From: Aquilaria yunnanensis
Taxonomy: Eukaryota; Streptophyta; Magnoliopsida; Malvales; Thymelaeaceae
Direction: 5' to 3'
Length of the DNA stretch: 64,000 nt
Assembly (NCBI GenBank): GCA_039654915.1
Contig: CM077597.1
Span: 58,866,001-58,930,000, forward strand
In this document: positions 33,390 to 45,581 of the stretch, in pieces
Numbering within the stretch: the first letter of the stretch is position 1
Layout: each line of letters starts with the position of its first letter
Position numbers and translations under genes: made by a program
The notes under the pieces: generated by a model
Told to the model about the DNA's origin: nothing
The model's database searches: none
The model's input: only the letters and a program-made list of their open reading frames with translations

Positions 33390-34483
33390 GAGAGGCCCTT
33401 AGCGTGTCGTACTTCTATCCTGAAATACGCATCCTCGCCATGATACAAGGACTTCGGCGAGACTCACAACTCTTTTACAAGTTTTCGAAAGACCCCCCGG
33501 ACACCCTTGGTGAGTTCTACCAAAGGGCCGAACAGCACATGACTGCTGAGGAATTAAGAATGGGAGGGCCAAAGTCTGACCACATTCACCCTGGAGTACA
33601 AAGCAGCCAACCTTGATATCCAACCGAAGGCGGAGGAAGACCTCGGAAGCAGAGGGGGAAGAAGCCAATGGCGTTCACCCCCTTGAAAACCACGAGAACG
33701 AACATCCTAATGGCGATGGAAAGGCAAGGCACCCAGATCCAACAACCAAAGGGAATGACCTCGAAAAACAAGAAAAACATGAAGAAATTCTGTCAATTCC
33801 ATCGGTATCACAGTGATGACTTGGAGGATTGTTTCCAACTCAAAATGTACTTTGAGTCCCTGATCAAGCAGGGCCAACTTCGCCGGTACCTACGGATGCC
33901 TTATCCTAGGGGAAGGAGGGAGGAGGAAAGAAAGGAAGAAGAGGACTACAATTTTGACCAACATCGGAACGGAAGTCCCAAGAAGAATCCTCCACCATCG
34001 GCCGGAGTAATCCAGATCATCAACATTGAGCTACCTTCGGCAGAAGGGAAGAGGAAAGCCTGGGAGATCTTGGTGATCGAATTTGGTAACCCATCGAACA
34101 AGCTCGTTTCGAAAGATGGGTCGACCGTAGTATTCCCACACGATGACCTACTCCTTATTATGGCAAGGATTGGGAGTTGGGACATAAAAAAGGTGCGCCT
34201 GGACAACGGGTCCAACGCCGATGTCCTATTCTCCCACCTATTGCCGAGCTTGGGCATCGTGAAAACAGACCTCAAACCTGTCACATCCCCTACCTTCGGG
34301 GTAGGTCCTTCCGAACTCCCTGTCCTAGGGTGGATTGACCTACCTCTGATGTTAAGGGGAATTTCTGTTCAGAACAATGCAGAACTCTTCGCCTCAGCCA
34401 TGACTAGGTTCATAGTCATTGACATCCCCTCTTCGTACAATGCAATCCTCGGGAGGCAAACTCAAGGGAACTTTCACATCTGA
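33390..34483 (+). pseudogene. gag C-terminal half and protease of element C
   Basis: The gag part reads YPEIRILAMIQGLRRDSQLF, FSKDPPDTLGEFYQRAEQHM, a stop at 33614-33616, then KFCQFHRYHSDDLEDCFQLK, a C-H-H-like cluster typical of Tat gag. From 33668 the frame is open for 271 codons. The protease is in the same frame: KVRLDNGSNADVLFSHLLPS at about 34188-34247 (catalytic D-N-G-S), SPTFGVGPSELPVLGWIDLP, and FIVIDIPSSYNAILGRQTQG near 34409-34468. The stop at 34481 separates it from RT. Confidence 0.85.
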
Positions 34484-36277
34484 CCAGATGTCAAGTACCT
34501 GACGGTCACCTTCGGCACAAAGGAGGCAGAGCCCGGTGAAGGTGCATACACAGACCTTGGGAGAGAAAGGCACAGCAACTGAAGAGCATACAGAAGGGGA
34601 GAAAAGCAACTCAGAAAAAATAGAAACTAACGATGCAGAGCATGTGCCGGGCCGTAGTACCCATATGGGGAAACATCTGGCCGAAGGTGACAAGTGAAAG
34701 CTTGTATCTTTCCTTTTAATGAACAAAGATCTATTTACCTACTCGCTGAAGGATATGCCTAGGGTAGACCCTCGCATAATCCAACATAGTCTTAAAATAT
34801 GCCCTGACGCGAAGCCTGTTCGCCAAAAAAAAGGAGCCTTTCGCACACAAGAACAACTTCATTAGGTCCAAGATCGAAAGGTTGTTGGAGGCAGGCGTAA
34901 TAAGGGAAGTCAAATATCCCGAATGGCTTAGTAACATGGTCATCGCCACAAAAGAGGGGAGTGACAAACTCCGAATGTGCATCGACTTTCAAAATGTGAA
35001 CGATGCTTGCCTTAAGGATTCATATCCTCTACCCCCGATAGACTAGTTGGTGGACTCAACCGCCGAATACGGTCTCCTCAGCTTGCTCGACGCATCTAGC
35101 GGGTGCTATCAAATCAGGATGGACCCCAAAGATGAGGAAAAAATTGACTTCATCACCAAAGCTGGTACATACTGCTATATTAGAATGCCCTTCGGGCTTC
35201 AGAATGCAGGAGCCACGTACTAGAGGCTGATGAATAGGGTCTTCGGCTCCCAAATCGGGAGAAACATGAAAGTCTACGTCGATGATATGATAGTTAAGAG
35301 CAAATTGCCTAGTAGTCATATCATAGACTTAAAGGAAACATTCCACCAATTGAGGACATTCGGAATTCATCTCAACCCCAAAAAATGCGTGTTCGGGGTG
35401 AATGCGGGTAAGTTCCTTAAATTCATGGTGTCGGAAAGAGGTGTTGATGCCAATCTGGAAAAGGTCAAGGCCCTGCTGGGATTTCAAACTCCAACGACAA
35501 CTAAGGATCTGCAAAGACTCATAGGGAGAATTACGTGCCTCAGCAGATTCATCTCTAGATATGGGGATCGCTACCGACCATTCTTCAAAGCCCTCACTAA
35601 GGCAGCAAAAAATGGTGGCAACCTCGGAACTGAGGTGCGCCCTTGGAATGAAGACTGCCAAAAGGCCTGGGAAGAGCTTAAAATCTACCTAACTTGTCTG
35701 CCGACACTTTGGCAGCCACGGGAAGGAGAACCCCTCATACTCTACCTCGCTGTCACCGAAAAGGCAGTAAGTTCGGTCCTTGTAAAGGAACAGGAGGCAA
35801 AGAAATGGCTAGTATATTATGTGAGCAAGTCTCTGCATGGTGCCGAAATCAGGTACCCCTTGCTACAAAAGGCTATTTATGCCCTGGTACTTACAAGCAA
35901 AAGGTTACGACCTTATTTCCAAGGGCACCCCATTATCGTCCGAAGTAGCCTACCTCTTCGGGACATCATGAAGAAGGTGGACCACTCAGGAAGGTTATTG
36001 AAGTGGTGCATCGAGCTCAATGAAAATGATATCACCTATGAGCCAAAGAAGGCAATAAAAGCATAGGCGTTGGCAGATTTCATTGCCGAGGTACCTGTTG
36101 CCGAAGACAGTCTGCTTAACCTTGAAAGGGATGAACCTGAGTGGACTCTATTTGTTGACGGGGCCTCTGGTTCCAAACTTCGAGGAGCTGGAGTAATTCA
36201 CCGTGGTCCCAAAGGTATGGAAGCCATGAAAGCCATCAAATACGGGTTTAATGTCACCAACAATGTGGCAGAGTATG
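34484..36277 (+). pseudogene. RT, RNase H and second RNase H, first part (element C)
   Basis: 34484-34780 is a link with several stops. RT then reads EAGVIREVKYPEWLSNMVIA (about 34890), MCIDFQNVNDACLKDSYPLP, EKIDFITKAGTYCYIRMPFG and the catalytic VYVDDMIVKSK at about 35272-35304, with both aspartates kept. From 35230 a 278-codon frame is open through the connection (GRITCLSRFISRYGDRYRPF) and RNase H (EGEPLILYLAVTEKAVSSVL, YYVSKSLHGAEIRYPLLQKA). The second RNase H starts at about 36138 with WTLFVDGASGSKLRGAGVIH and is cut after NVAEY by a solo LTR. Stops near 35044, 35221 and 36064 inactivate it. Confidence 0.9.
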
Positions 36278-38687
36278 TGACACGATCCCCCGTTCCCCAA
36301 CCCGGGATACCCTGTGAGCGTATGTCTCACGGTGGATTGTAATTGGCTAGCTGAGTATGTGTTTGGATTAAATCCGATGCTACTAGTTGATTAACCAAAA
36401 AATGCAATATGTATGATCTTATGCTTTGACTTGGTTTATTAAAACCATAAAAGATTAAAACAAGAACTCGGCCGAGTAATTTCTGCACAAATATATACAA
36501 ACTGCCAAAGCATATCAAAATCAACAGTTTGTGTGGTTAACTACACATAAACAACTCGTGAAAGCATTCATACAATGAAGTAACTAATGCTCCCACCCAA
36601 GAACAATCCTGAGTCAAGGACTCTTTATAACATAGATTATGGAGGCAAAAGAAAGTACTGTATCAAAATACAAGACTTTGCTGAGATCTCTTTACCCTAG
36701 CTCCCACTTTGGGAACCCGTCCCAGTCGCGAGTCTCACAAATCCTCTGCCAAGTGCTACTAGGCTGTGCAGCCAAAGGAAGAAACAAGTTAGTACTGCTA
36801 CCTGACCAACAAACCAACTGAGCACTTAGGCAAACTAGAAACTCAAGGTTTCTCAACTACCATACCTTTACACACCAAAAAGGTACTACCGCGATAATCC
36901 TCAGCGATTATCCAGTCTAGCTACTCCAGGCTCTGCATAACAAACAAGGAGTGAGAATTCAATAATTCTCAGTAAGGGGTCTTCAATGTACCTGCAAGAA
37001 AAACCTAGGACTCTGGCTGCGAGCTCACACAGCATGAGGGTACTAGTATATATGCATATAACCAGGTCCGTAGACCTCTCCTCAAGTAGTCCTCCTTACC
37101 AGGCCAAGCGCAACCACTTAGCAACCTGGCACTCGGCCCAAGGGCGAACCTTAGCAAGCCACAAACAATCATAAAAGCTCTCACCTAGTTGTTATGCAGG
37201 GGAATTATGGTGGGACTTTGTAGACTAGGCCGCAGGGCCTCGTTGATGTAGACTAGATGAACAAGGTTTCACCTCGTGGCCTTGTGGCCTTGTGGCTACG
37301 GCATGGCTAGGCCGACGAGGGTTCTAAACCTCTCACCTGGACTAGTGGTAGCTAATTATGTTCAAATGCAACATAGTTTCCTTAAAAACTTGCCTCCACT
37401 TTGAGTTAATATAAATCTAAAAATTGGACAATTTAAGTGTTTTTAAAACATTTAGGTGATAGTACTCCCTCTTAGCTTCGAGTGGAATCTTGAATCACCT
37501 CAATCGGACACCCGAGCGAAAAGTTATGCTGAAAACAAAACCGGATGTCAAATGCTGTCTTGGCGACGCGTCGCCACAGTTGTCGACGTTCTGAGACAGT
37601 TTTACTGGATTGGCAATGTGTCGCTGGTTTCGACCTGAAATTGGCGACGCGTCGCCAATCTGCAGAAATGCAAAATTGGCGAGTTTTACTGCTATCAACT
37701 TTGGCAACCAATTACACATATCAAACATGCATAGAAAGCTACCAAATTTCATACACACAAAGTACATGTTGCAAGGAACATAACCAACTATCAAAAGCTA
37801 AGCTATGATGTATTGTAACATTAAACAATTCCTCTCAATCCCGCTAGTCCACCATAATTCACCAAAACGTTTCCTCAATGCCTTAGCTAAAACCACTCAA
37901 ATTTCTCAAGCAAATCCAAGCTAATGGCATTCCATGAACTTAAAAACACAACTCCCTTACCTTAACTCCAAGAACCAAGCAAGAATCAAGCTCCTCCTCC
38001 CTCAAACAACTCCCAAAGTTCTACAAAATTCCAAACCAAAAACAAAGCTCTAAACATCAAATTATTGCCTCCTAACCAAAACCCAAGCTTCCAATCAACC
38101 AAATACCAAGAATTCAATCAAGAACACAACTCTTACCTCGTTCAAAAATAGGGGATGGAGAAAAATGCCTCTCGAAGCCTCAAAAACATGAATTCAAGGT
38201 TGAAAATGCATCCTCCAAGCTTATACACCCTTAATTGCACCTCTTGACACCAAGATCACTTGATTCCAAGTTCAATTTGAGAGAGAAATGAGTGAGGGAA
38301 GCTAAAGAACGTGTTAATGGCAGCTTCTCCTCCTCTTTCCCTTCTTAAACCCTCACTTAACACCAAGATCACCAAGGTTTCAAGTTAAGTGCAATTAGGT
38401 CCCCCATCTTTGTAACTTAACAGTTCTTGATTCAATTCTTGTCTATTTGTCAAGTTTGAGTTATAGTTAAAAGTTAAGTTCTAAAAATTCATTTTAAAAC
38501 ACTCGGGACTTGTCCTGGCTACTTAGGGTGCAAAATTACCATTTTGCCCCTGAACTTAGTTCAGAGCTTTATTCTTGTCGGAACTTAGTGAACTTCGGTA
38601 AACTCCTTTATTCTTGCTAAGTAAACTTAAATTAAACTTCTAAACTTAATTCAAAACTCTTTACTTTCCTCAAGAAGGGTCATAACA
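36278..38687 (-). mobile_element. Solo LTR of family B (2410 bp)
   Basis: It starts TGACACGATC and ends GGTCATAACA, the reverse complement of the LTR of element B. A perfect duplication GTATG lies at 36273-36277 and 38688-38692. Removing the LTR and one GTATG restores NVAEYEALIIGL in the second RNase H of C. It carries two perfect copies of the 16-bp palindrome, so it is one of the less decayed members of its family. Confidence 0.95.
37561..37657 (-). repeat. Palindromes TGGCGACGCGTCGCCA in solo LTR
   Basis: Perfect 16-bp palindromes at 37561-37576 and 37642-37657, with a diverged copy between them (TTGGCAATGTGTCGCTGG at about 37611). They correspond to the block at 11705-11880. Confidence 0.8.
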
Positions 38688-40228
38688 GTATGAAGCTCTC
38701 ATAATAGGTTTGCACCTCGCTAGAAGAATTGGTGTGAGAAACCTAAAGGCCTACAGCGATTCTCAGCTCGTGGTCCGGCAGATGGCAGGAGACTACGGCA
38801 CAAAGGACCCAACCTTGGCAAAGTGTCATGACCTCGCAACGACGCTCATCCAAGAGTTTGAGGTGGTGCACATCAAGAACGTGCCTTGTTGAAACAATAC
38901 TGTAGCAAATATTTTGGCCAAAATGAAAAAGACCACCGAAGTGCTAAGCCAACCGAGCATAGCAATAATGAGCATAGCAACTTTGGAAAGAGGATGGAAA
39001 ATTCTAATAAAAAAGTACCTCAATACTTTGGAGGTTCCCAAAGACCCTCTTGAGGCAACAAAAGTGTTAAGATGTTCTGGACGATATTTCCTATTCGGGG
39101 AGGAGTTATACCGACAAGGGTACGCGAGCCCACTGGAAAGGTGTCTCGACGAAGAGGATGTTGAGACAGTCCTCAAAGAAGTCCACGAGGGGGCTGTGGT
39201 TCCCACGTAGGAACTAACGCTCTAGCAGGAGTACTACTCTGCCAAGGATACTTCTGGCCCACTCTGAGGAAGGACGCAAGGCAATTTGTCCAGAAATGTG
39301 ACAATTGCCAAAGACACGCCAACATCCAGAGGTTGCCATCAGAAATGATAACTTTGGCTAACTACCGTTGCCCCTTCATAGTGTGGGGTATTGACCTCAT
39401 TAGGCATCTCCGAAGGGCACCCGGAAGAGTGAAGTTCTGCGTAGTCGCAATAGATTACTTCACTAAATGGATCGAGGCAGAGCCCCTAGCAACCATTTTG
39501 GTGAAATATATAAAGAAATTCATCTGGAAGAACATCGTTTGCAGGTTCAGCATACCGAGGGTGGTAGTGGCCGACAATGGTTCCCAGTTTGTTGACAAGG
39601 GATTCCAAGAATTTACTACCGAGCTCGGGATAAAAATGCACTTCACCCCGGTAGCTCATCCACAGAGCAACGGACAGGTAGAGGTGTCTAATAGAACCAT
39701 AAAAGATTGTTTAAGAAGGAGATTGAAGGAAGCAAAAGGGAAATGGGCAGAAGAACTTCCTAGTGTGGTATGGAGCTATTGAACAACCCCTTGAAAGGGC
39801 ATAGGTGAGATGCCTTTCTCACTCGTATTCGGCACGGAGGCCATTATTCCTATCAAAGTGGTTAGCCATCTACCAGGGTACAACTGTTCAATGAAGAAGG
39901 GAATAACCTTGAGTTGAGAACCAAGCTTGACCTAATTAATGAACACAGAGAAGTGGCTGAGGTTAGACGAAAAGCTTTTCAGCAAATAGTAGCTGTCACT
40001 GTAAACTTGCATGTCTAGCAAAAAGGAATCAAGAATGGGGACCTTGTCCTCTGAAAAGCTGAGTTTGAGCCTCGAAGACCATTTCACGGAGTACTTCAGG
40101 AAAATTGGGAAGGGCCTTATTTGGTTCTTGATGATGTTCGGCCAGGAATCTACAAGCTCAGCGTTGCTGAAGGTGGTGAAATGAGAAACACATGGCATTC
40201 AGATGCTTTGAAAAAATTCTACACTTAG
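38688..40228 (+). pseudogene. Second RNase H, end, and integrase of element C
   Basis: The second RNase H ends with LHLARRIGVRNLKAYSDSQL at about 38710-38769; the aspartate of SDSQL is kept. The integrase zinc domain ends CDNCQRHANIQRLPSEM (about 39300). The core reads WGIDLIRHLRRAPGRVKFCV, VVADNGSQFVDKGFQEFTTE (about 39562) and HPQSNGQVEVSNRTIKD, giving the D, D and E of the active site; 39333-39782 is open. After a stop at 39780 and a frameshift, the C-terminal tail reads WEGPYLVLDDVRPGIYKLSV and NTWHSDALKKFY, ending at 40228. Confidence 0.9.
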
Positions 40229-40619
40229 AAATTTTTCTAAGGAGAATAGTCCTAGTAAAGGAATCTAACTGAAAAAGGTGTAAGTATCTACCTACGAAAG
40301 TGACACATTTTCTCCAAAGGTGCGTCAACCGAACATGGCTGATAAAAATAGGCGGAGCTTTGCCAAAAGATATTATCCGAAATTGGTGTTATGCCAAAGA
40401 TGGTTGATAACAAGCGCGAAGAATATCTTCTCGAGGGTCCTAGACCAAAAATGGTCAAACTAACCCTTGTAACCAAAGATCATTTAAGGAGAAACTTGTC
40501 TTGAGACTTAGCCAAATTTTGGAGGAAAGAAGGAATTTTATTAAATTGAGCCTTATTACAATAAGGAGCATTACAAGAAAAAGATTACAAAGAAAAAGAA
40601 AAAGTGAAGTTCTCGACAC
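40229..40619 (+). other. Spacer between pol and the antisense gene (element C)
   Basis: No gene. It separates the stop of pol from the stop of the antisense gene on the other strand. On the minus strand it holds AATAAAATT (plus-strand AATTTTATT at 40535-40543), about 77-85 bp past the antisense stop, a plausible poly(A) signal for the antisense transcript. The equivalent region of D carries hairpin repeats. Confidence 0.5.
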
Positions 40620-43600
40620 CTAAGGGACCTCGTCATCTGGAGCTACTTGACCGCCAACCTCCTCTGTCATAACCTTCGGTGTTGGAGGAAGAGCAAAAGG
40701 AAGGTTGAGGTGCTCTATCTTGGACCATGTCCAGCGAGGCCCATTGGGGATGTCTAGACCCGCCAAGAAGGAGATGTCGAGGTCTGGGTATTTGGCCAGA
40801 ACTTGGTGTTGAGCCAAACAAAAGCCGTCTTGTAATGCAACCTTGGTTGCTTGATCAGCTTTGTCCTTCGCGATACCCAAGTCGTTCAGCTCATCCCTCA
40901 GCTCAGCGGCCTCCTCCTCCAGCTTCTTCGTCTTCTTCTTCTTTGCTTCCTTCTTCAGCGCGCCGACCTCGGCTTGAAGTTTGGCATTGTCCTCGAGGCC
41001 TTCGTCAGGAGAGTAGAGTCCTTCTCCTTCTCCTTCTGGTAGGCCTCATTTGCTGAAGTTAGCTCAATGACCTTCGCGCCGAGGTCAGACATCTTCTTGG
41101 AGAAATCTTTTAAGAGCTCCTCCTGACTCTTCAAGAACTCCTCCCGAAGTTTGGCCATCTGCTCATTGGCTATCTTGTTCAGCTCAGCGTACTTAACGAT
41201 CGAGCTGGCACAAAATACTTTGGCCTTCTCCAAGCATTCTTCGGTCCGAGATCAAATCAAAGACTGCTTTGCTACCCAAGCTCGGAAGTATCCACTGTAT
41301 GCCAAGAGCTACAAAAAGAAGGACACTTGGTGAAGCTTTGCAAAGCAAAGCAAAGACTTAGAAAAATTTCAAGAAAGGATAAAGGGTTGGAAGAATACCT
41401 GGGCAGTGTGTTCGGACATCCTCGCAGCAAGGCCCTCCTCGTTCAGCCACTCCTCTGCAAGAGATTTGAACGTGGCTTGGGTGAGCACACCCCTCGCCAT
41501 TTGGGGAGCCATTTGCTGGCTATCTTCGGATAACAAGTTCGTGTCCTCTGTGAAAGACCAGAAAGGCTCCCCCGGAACCTTATCCTTCGGGATGTGGGAG
41601 TCCCTAAATGCCTGCTTTCGGGCATGCTCCACCATCCATGCCGAGGGTGCCAGTTTCTCTGCAAAATCACACCAAAGTTCCATCAGTACATTGTCCCTTA
41701 GCCATACCTCTATAAGGTCAAGAATGCTAAAGATGTCTATATTCATAAAAAAATGGCTAAGGGGCAAACCTGGTGGAACCTCGACAATGTCCTTGTCGGA
41801 GTCATGGACTTCCTCCTCTTCGGCAGGGACATATTTGCCCTTATTTCATCTTCACTCCTTGAGCTCTTCAGTAGAAGGGCCTCCTGCCGAAGTGCCCAAG
41901 ATGTCCGCGAAAGTAACAAGACTCCGGGGAGTGGAGCTGTTATGAACCTCCTAGTAGCAGGCACTCCCGAGGAAGGTAAAGTCTTCAAAATTAAGTTTGG
42001 AACCTAATTTCAAGTTTACATAGCAAGAATAGAGAAGTTTAGCAAAGTTCACTAAGTTCCGAGAAAGATAAAGCATTAAACGAGGTTTAGGGCAAAATGG
42101 TAATTTTCATTCTAAATAGTCAGGACGAATCTCGAGTGTTTTAAAATGAGTTTTTATAACTTAACTTTCAAGCTTAACTCAAACTTGAAGAATAAACAAG
42201 AATTTAATCAAGAATCACTAAGTTACAAAGATGCGGGACTTAATTGCATTAAACTTGATACTTTGGTGACTTTGATGCTAAGTAAGGGTTTAAGAAGGGA
42301 AAGAGACGAGGGAAGCTACCATAACCACGTTTTTATCCTTCCCTCACTCATTTCTCTCTCAAATTAAGCTTGGAATCAAGTGTGCTTGGTGTCAAGAGGT
42401 GCAATTCATGGTATACAAGTTAGGAGAAGCTAATTTCAAGCTTTAAACCATGATTTTGAAGCTTGGAAGCGCATTTTTCCATATCCCCTATTTTTGAGCG
42501 AGGTAATCAATGTGTTCTTGATTGAATTCATGTTATTTGCTTGGTTTGGAGCTTGGTTTTTGCTTAGATAGTGAAGTTTTGGTGATTGGTGCTTTGTTTT
42601 TGTATTGGAACTTGTGTAGAACTTTGGTGAGCTTGGTTGATTGAAAAGGAGATTGATTCTTGCTTGTTACTTGGAGTTGAGGTAAGGGAGTTATGTTTTC
42701 AAGTTCAATTAATGCTATTTGCTTGAGTTTGCTTGAAGAATTCGAGTGGTTTTAGCAATAGCATTAGTTAAAGGTTTTGGTTGAATTGTGGTGGACAATG
42801 AAGTTTGAGAGGATTTGGATGATGTTATAGAACATCATAGATTGGCTTGTGATAGTTGGTTATGTTCTATGCAACATGGTCTATGTGTATGTGAAATTTG
42901 GAGGCTTTCCAAGCATGTTTGATATGGGTAGGAAGTGTCCAAAGTTCATAGCAGCAAAATGGGCCAAATTCTGCATAAACCCAGATTGGCGATGCGTTGC
43001 CAATTACAAGTCGAGGCTCACGACGCGTCACCAATCCAGGGAAAAATTGCCAGAGCGTTACCAACTATGGCAACATGTCACCAATTCAAGAAAAATGTGG
43101 CAGAACGTTACCAACTGTGGCGACGCGTCGCCACAGGCAAAAATGGTAGAAATCTCACATTTTGCTAGGATGTTTGAGGTGAGACCTAAGGGGGTTCTTA
43201 GAGTACCCTAGGGTTTAAGGATTCTGCGGGTACTCCAAGACTTCCAAAAGTCCCTCAAGAGGTAGGAGTTCCTTGATTTTTTGAGGTTTCAAGGTTGCTT
43301 GTAAAACAAGCAGGGAAACTAGGTTGTAAATGAACATAACTATGTACCACTAGCTCAGGGAAAGGTTTAGACCCCTTGTCAACGTAGTCGTGCCATAGCC
43401 ATGAGGTTGCAGGGTGAAACCTTGTTCATTTACTCTACAAGAAGGTCGTATGGCCTAGTCTACAAAGTTCAACCATAATTCCCCTGCACAACAATCAAGG
43501 GAAGGCTACATGATTGCATCAGTAAGCTACGGCTTACTAGGAGCGAGTTTGTGGCCAGAACTCGCTAGGCATGGAGTGATGCCCCGTGAGGAGGACTAGT

Positions 43601-45581
43601 TTGAGGAGAGGTCTTAAAGGCCTAGTTATATGTGCATATATCAAACCCTCATGTTGTGTGAGCTCGTAATAACTTACATATGTTATCATATGTAGAGTCC
43701 TAGTAATTTTCTTGTAGGTACACAGAAGACCCCTTACTGAGAATGTTGAATTCTCACTCCCTAGTTATGTTGTGCAGAGACTGAAGTTGTTGGACTGGGT
43801 AATTGTTAAGGATTATCGCGAAAGTGCTCTTTTGTGTGTATAGGTACCGCACTTGAGAATCTTTATGATTCTAGTCTGCATGGGTACTTGTTGGTTAAGT
43901 AGCAGTACTAACTTAAGTCTTCCTTTGGCTTCAGAGCCTAGTAGTACTTGGACAAAGCTTTTGAGACTTGCCACTCGGATGTGCATCCAAGGTGGGAGTT
44001 AAGTCAAGAAGATCTCAGTTGAGGCTTGTGTTTATACAATACTCTAGTTTCCTCCATAGTTTATGTTTTAAGGAGTCCAAGACTCTATGATTGCTCTTGG
44101 GTGAGGGCATTAGCCTACTTTATGTATGAATGTTCTCACGAGTTGTTATGTGTAGTAAAACTCACACAAATGTTGATTTTGTATGCTTTGGCTATTTGTA
44201 CTTATTTTCTGTAGAAATTACTTGGCCAAGTTAATGTTTTATGCTTTTAATAAACCAAGTCAAAGCATGAAGAGCATGGATCTTGCATATTCTAAGTTAA
44301 TCAACTAGTATCATGGTATTTTAATCCACGCACATATACAGCTAGCCAATTGCAATCCACCGTGAGACCCGCTCTCACAGGCTTCCTAGGCAGGGGCCAA
44401 GGACGGCCATGTCAGGAGCGGACGACCGGCTCCAATGGCGGGTCGGCGTGGACTGAAGGCTGGTCCCCCACCTCTATAACATCTTCCGGATGGGGGGGGG
44501 ACGAAGGGCCTTCTTCAGTTTCTTGGCCGAAGATGGCCCCCCTCCAGACGTCTCCCACCTCTTTCAGGCTGCCTTCTTCTTCTGTTCCCCCTTCTCGGCT
44601 TAACCGAGGAAGAGGGACTCGTAGAAGGTAGCGGATTGGTCACCCATATCTGAAAAAGGAAGAAAATATCAGCGTAAGTCCAAAGGGGTACTTATAGCAA
44701 AATCTGGAAAGTGACTTAGTCTCAATGAGCGCTTCGTAAGAGAGGTTATTCTGAAGGAGCATCACCAACCATGCCTTCTTCCCATCGATGGCAGGCTCCG
44801 GCATGCCGAGGTTGGTTTTGTTCACCTTGATCATTCCTAACTCCCGAAGAACCTCTTCTGTCATGAGGTCCCACCTGATGGGGAAGAGATACAAGGAGCA
44901 TGGTAGGACCTCGGCATCCCAATCGGCAACAGCTTGGATACGGCTATCAAAGTCCTCAAACCTCACTGCTAACTCAGGAGTTAGCAACTTCTTGGGATCA
45001 ACAACATCCGTCTCCAGCATCCTGCAGGCCCACCTGGTCGGTACATGCGACCACGTCTCTACCACCTCCAGGAAGAAGAACTTCTTTTGCCACCCTTGAC
45101 AACAGTCCCTAGTGTCAAAGGTGAACATATATTTTTTGCGCCCAAATCCCCGAGGTAGCAAGAAATAAAAGCCACCCTTCGGGATCGGATAGAGCTTGTA
45201 ATACTGTATAAAGATGATAAAGTGGGGTTCTATCTTAAAAGCCCCACACATGCAGAGGAAAGCATTGAAGTAAGAATAGGAGTTGGGAGGAACTTGATTC
45301 ACGGCTATGCCATGGAATTGGAAAAAGTCACAAATCATCTTAGGCGGAGGAAATCTAAGTCCGACCTTCAGTTGCGCTCAGAAAACAGTAACCTCGTCCA
45401 ATTTATTCATGAAGCTGAACAGGCTAGGACGGGGTAGCCTGATAATAGCATAAGAATGAAGAAATGATTTAGTTGTCCACTTCATTAACTTCTCCAAAGT
45501 GGTACAACTCAGATGAGACATGAGAGGAAGCCAGCTCTCGGGAGTAGTTTGGACGGATATGAGTGGAACAGGAGAAGACAT
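40620..45581 (-). pseudogene. Antisense Tat gene, copy 2, split by a B-family LTR
   Basis: Minus strand. The start MSSPVPLISVQTTPESWLPL is at 45581. Exon 1 continues FFQFHGIAVNQVPPNSYSYF, PKGGFYFLLPRGFGRKKYMF, DVVDPKKLLTPELAVRFEDF and DLMTEEVLRELGMIKV to about 44720. The donor of intron 1 is CTAAGT where copy 1 has GTAAGT, so the splice site is lost. Exon 2 starts at about 44655 (MGDQSATFYESLFLG), is interrupted by the solo LTR at 41938-44414, and resumes to about 41750. Exon 3 (ending about 41400) has KVPGEPFWSFTEDTNLLSED. Exon 4 (about 41310-40620) has a coiled coil (LREEFLKSQEELLKDFSKKM) and the tail DGFCLAQHQVLAKYPDLDIS, WTWSKIEHLNLPF. Stops in exons 1 and 2 and probable frameshifts inactivate it. 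Confidence 0.8.
41938..44414 (+). mobile_element. Solo LTR of family B (2477 bp)
   Basis: It starts TGTTATGAACC and ends GGCCATGTCA. A perfect duplication GGAGC lies at 41933-41937 and 44415-44419. It interrupts exon 2 of antisense gene copy 2. The open frame at 42849-43211 is the palindromic repeat block of the LTR, not a gene. A perfect palindrome TGGCGACGCGTCGCCA is at 43118-43133, with a variant at 42987-43002. Confidence 0.95.
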
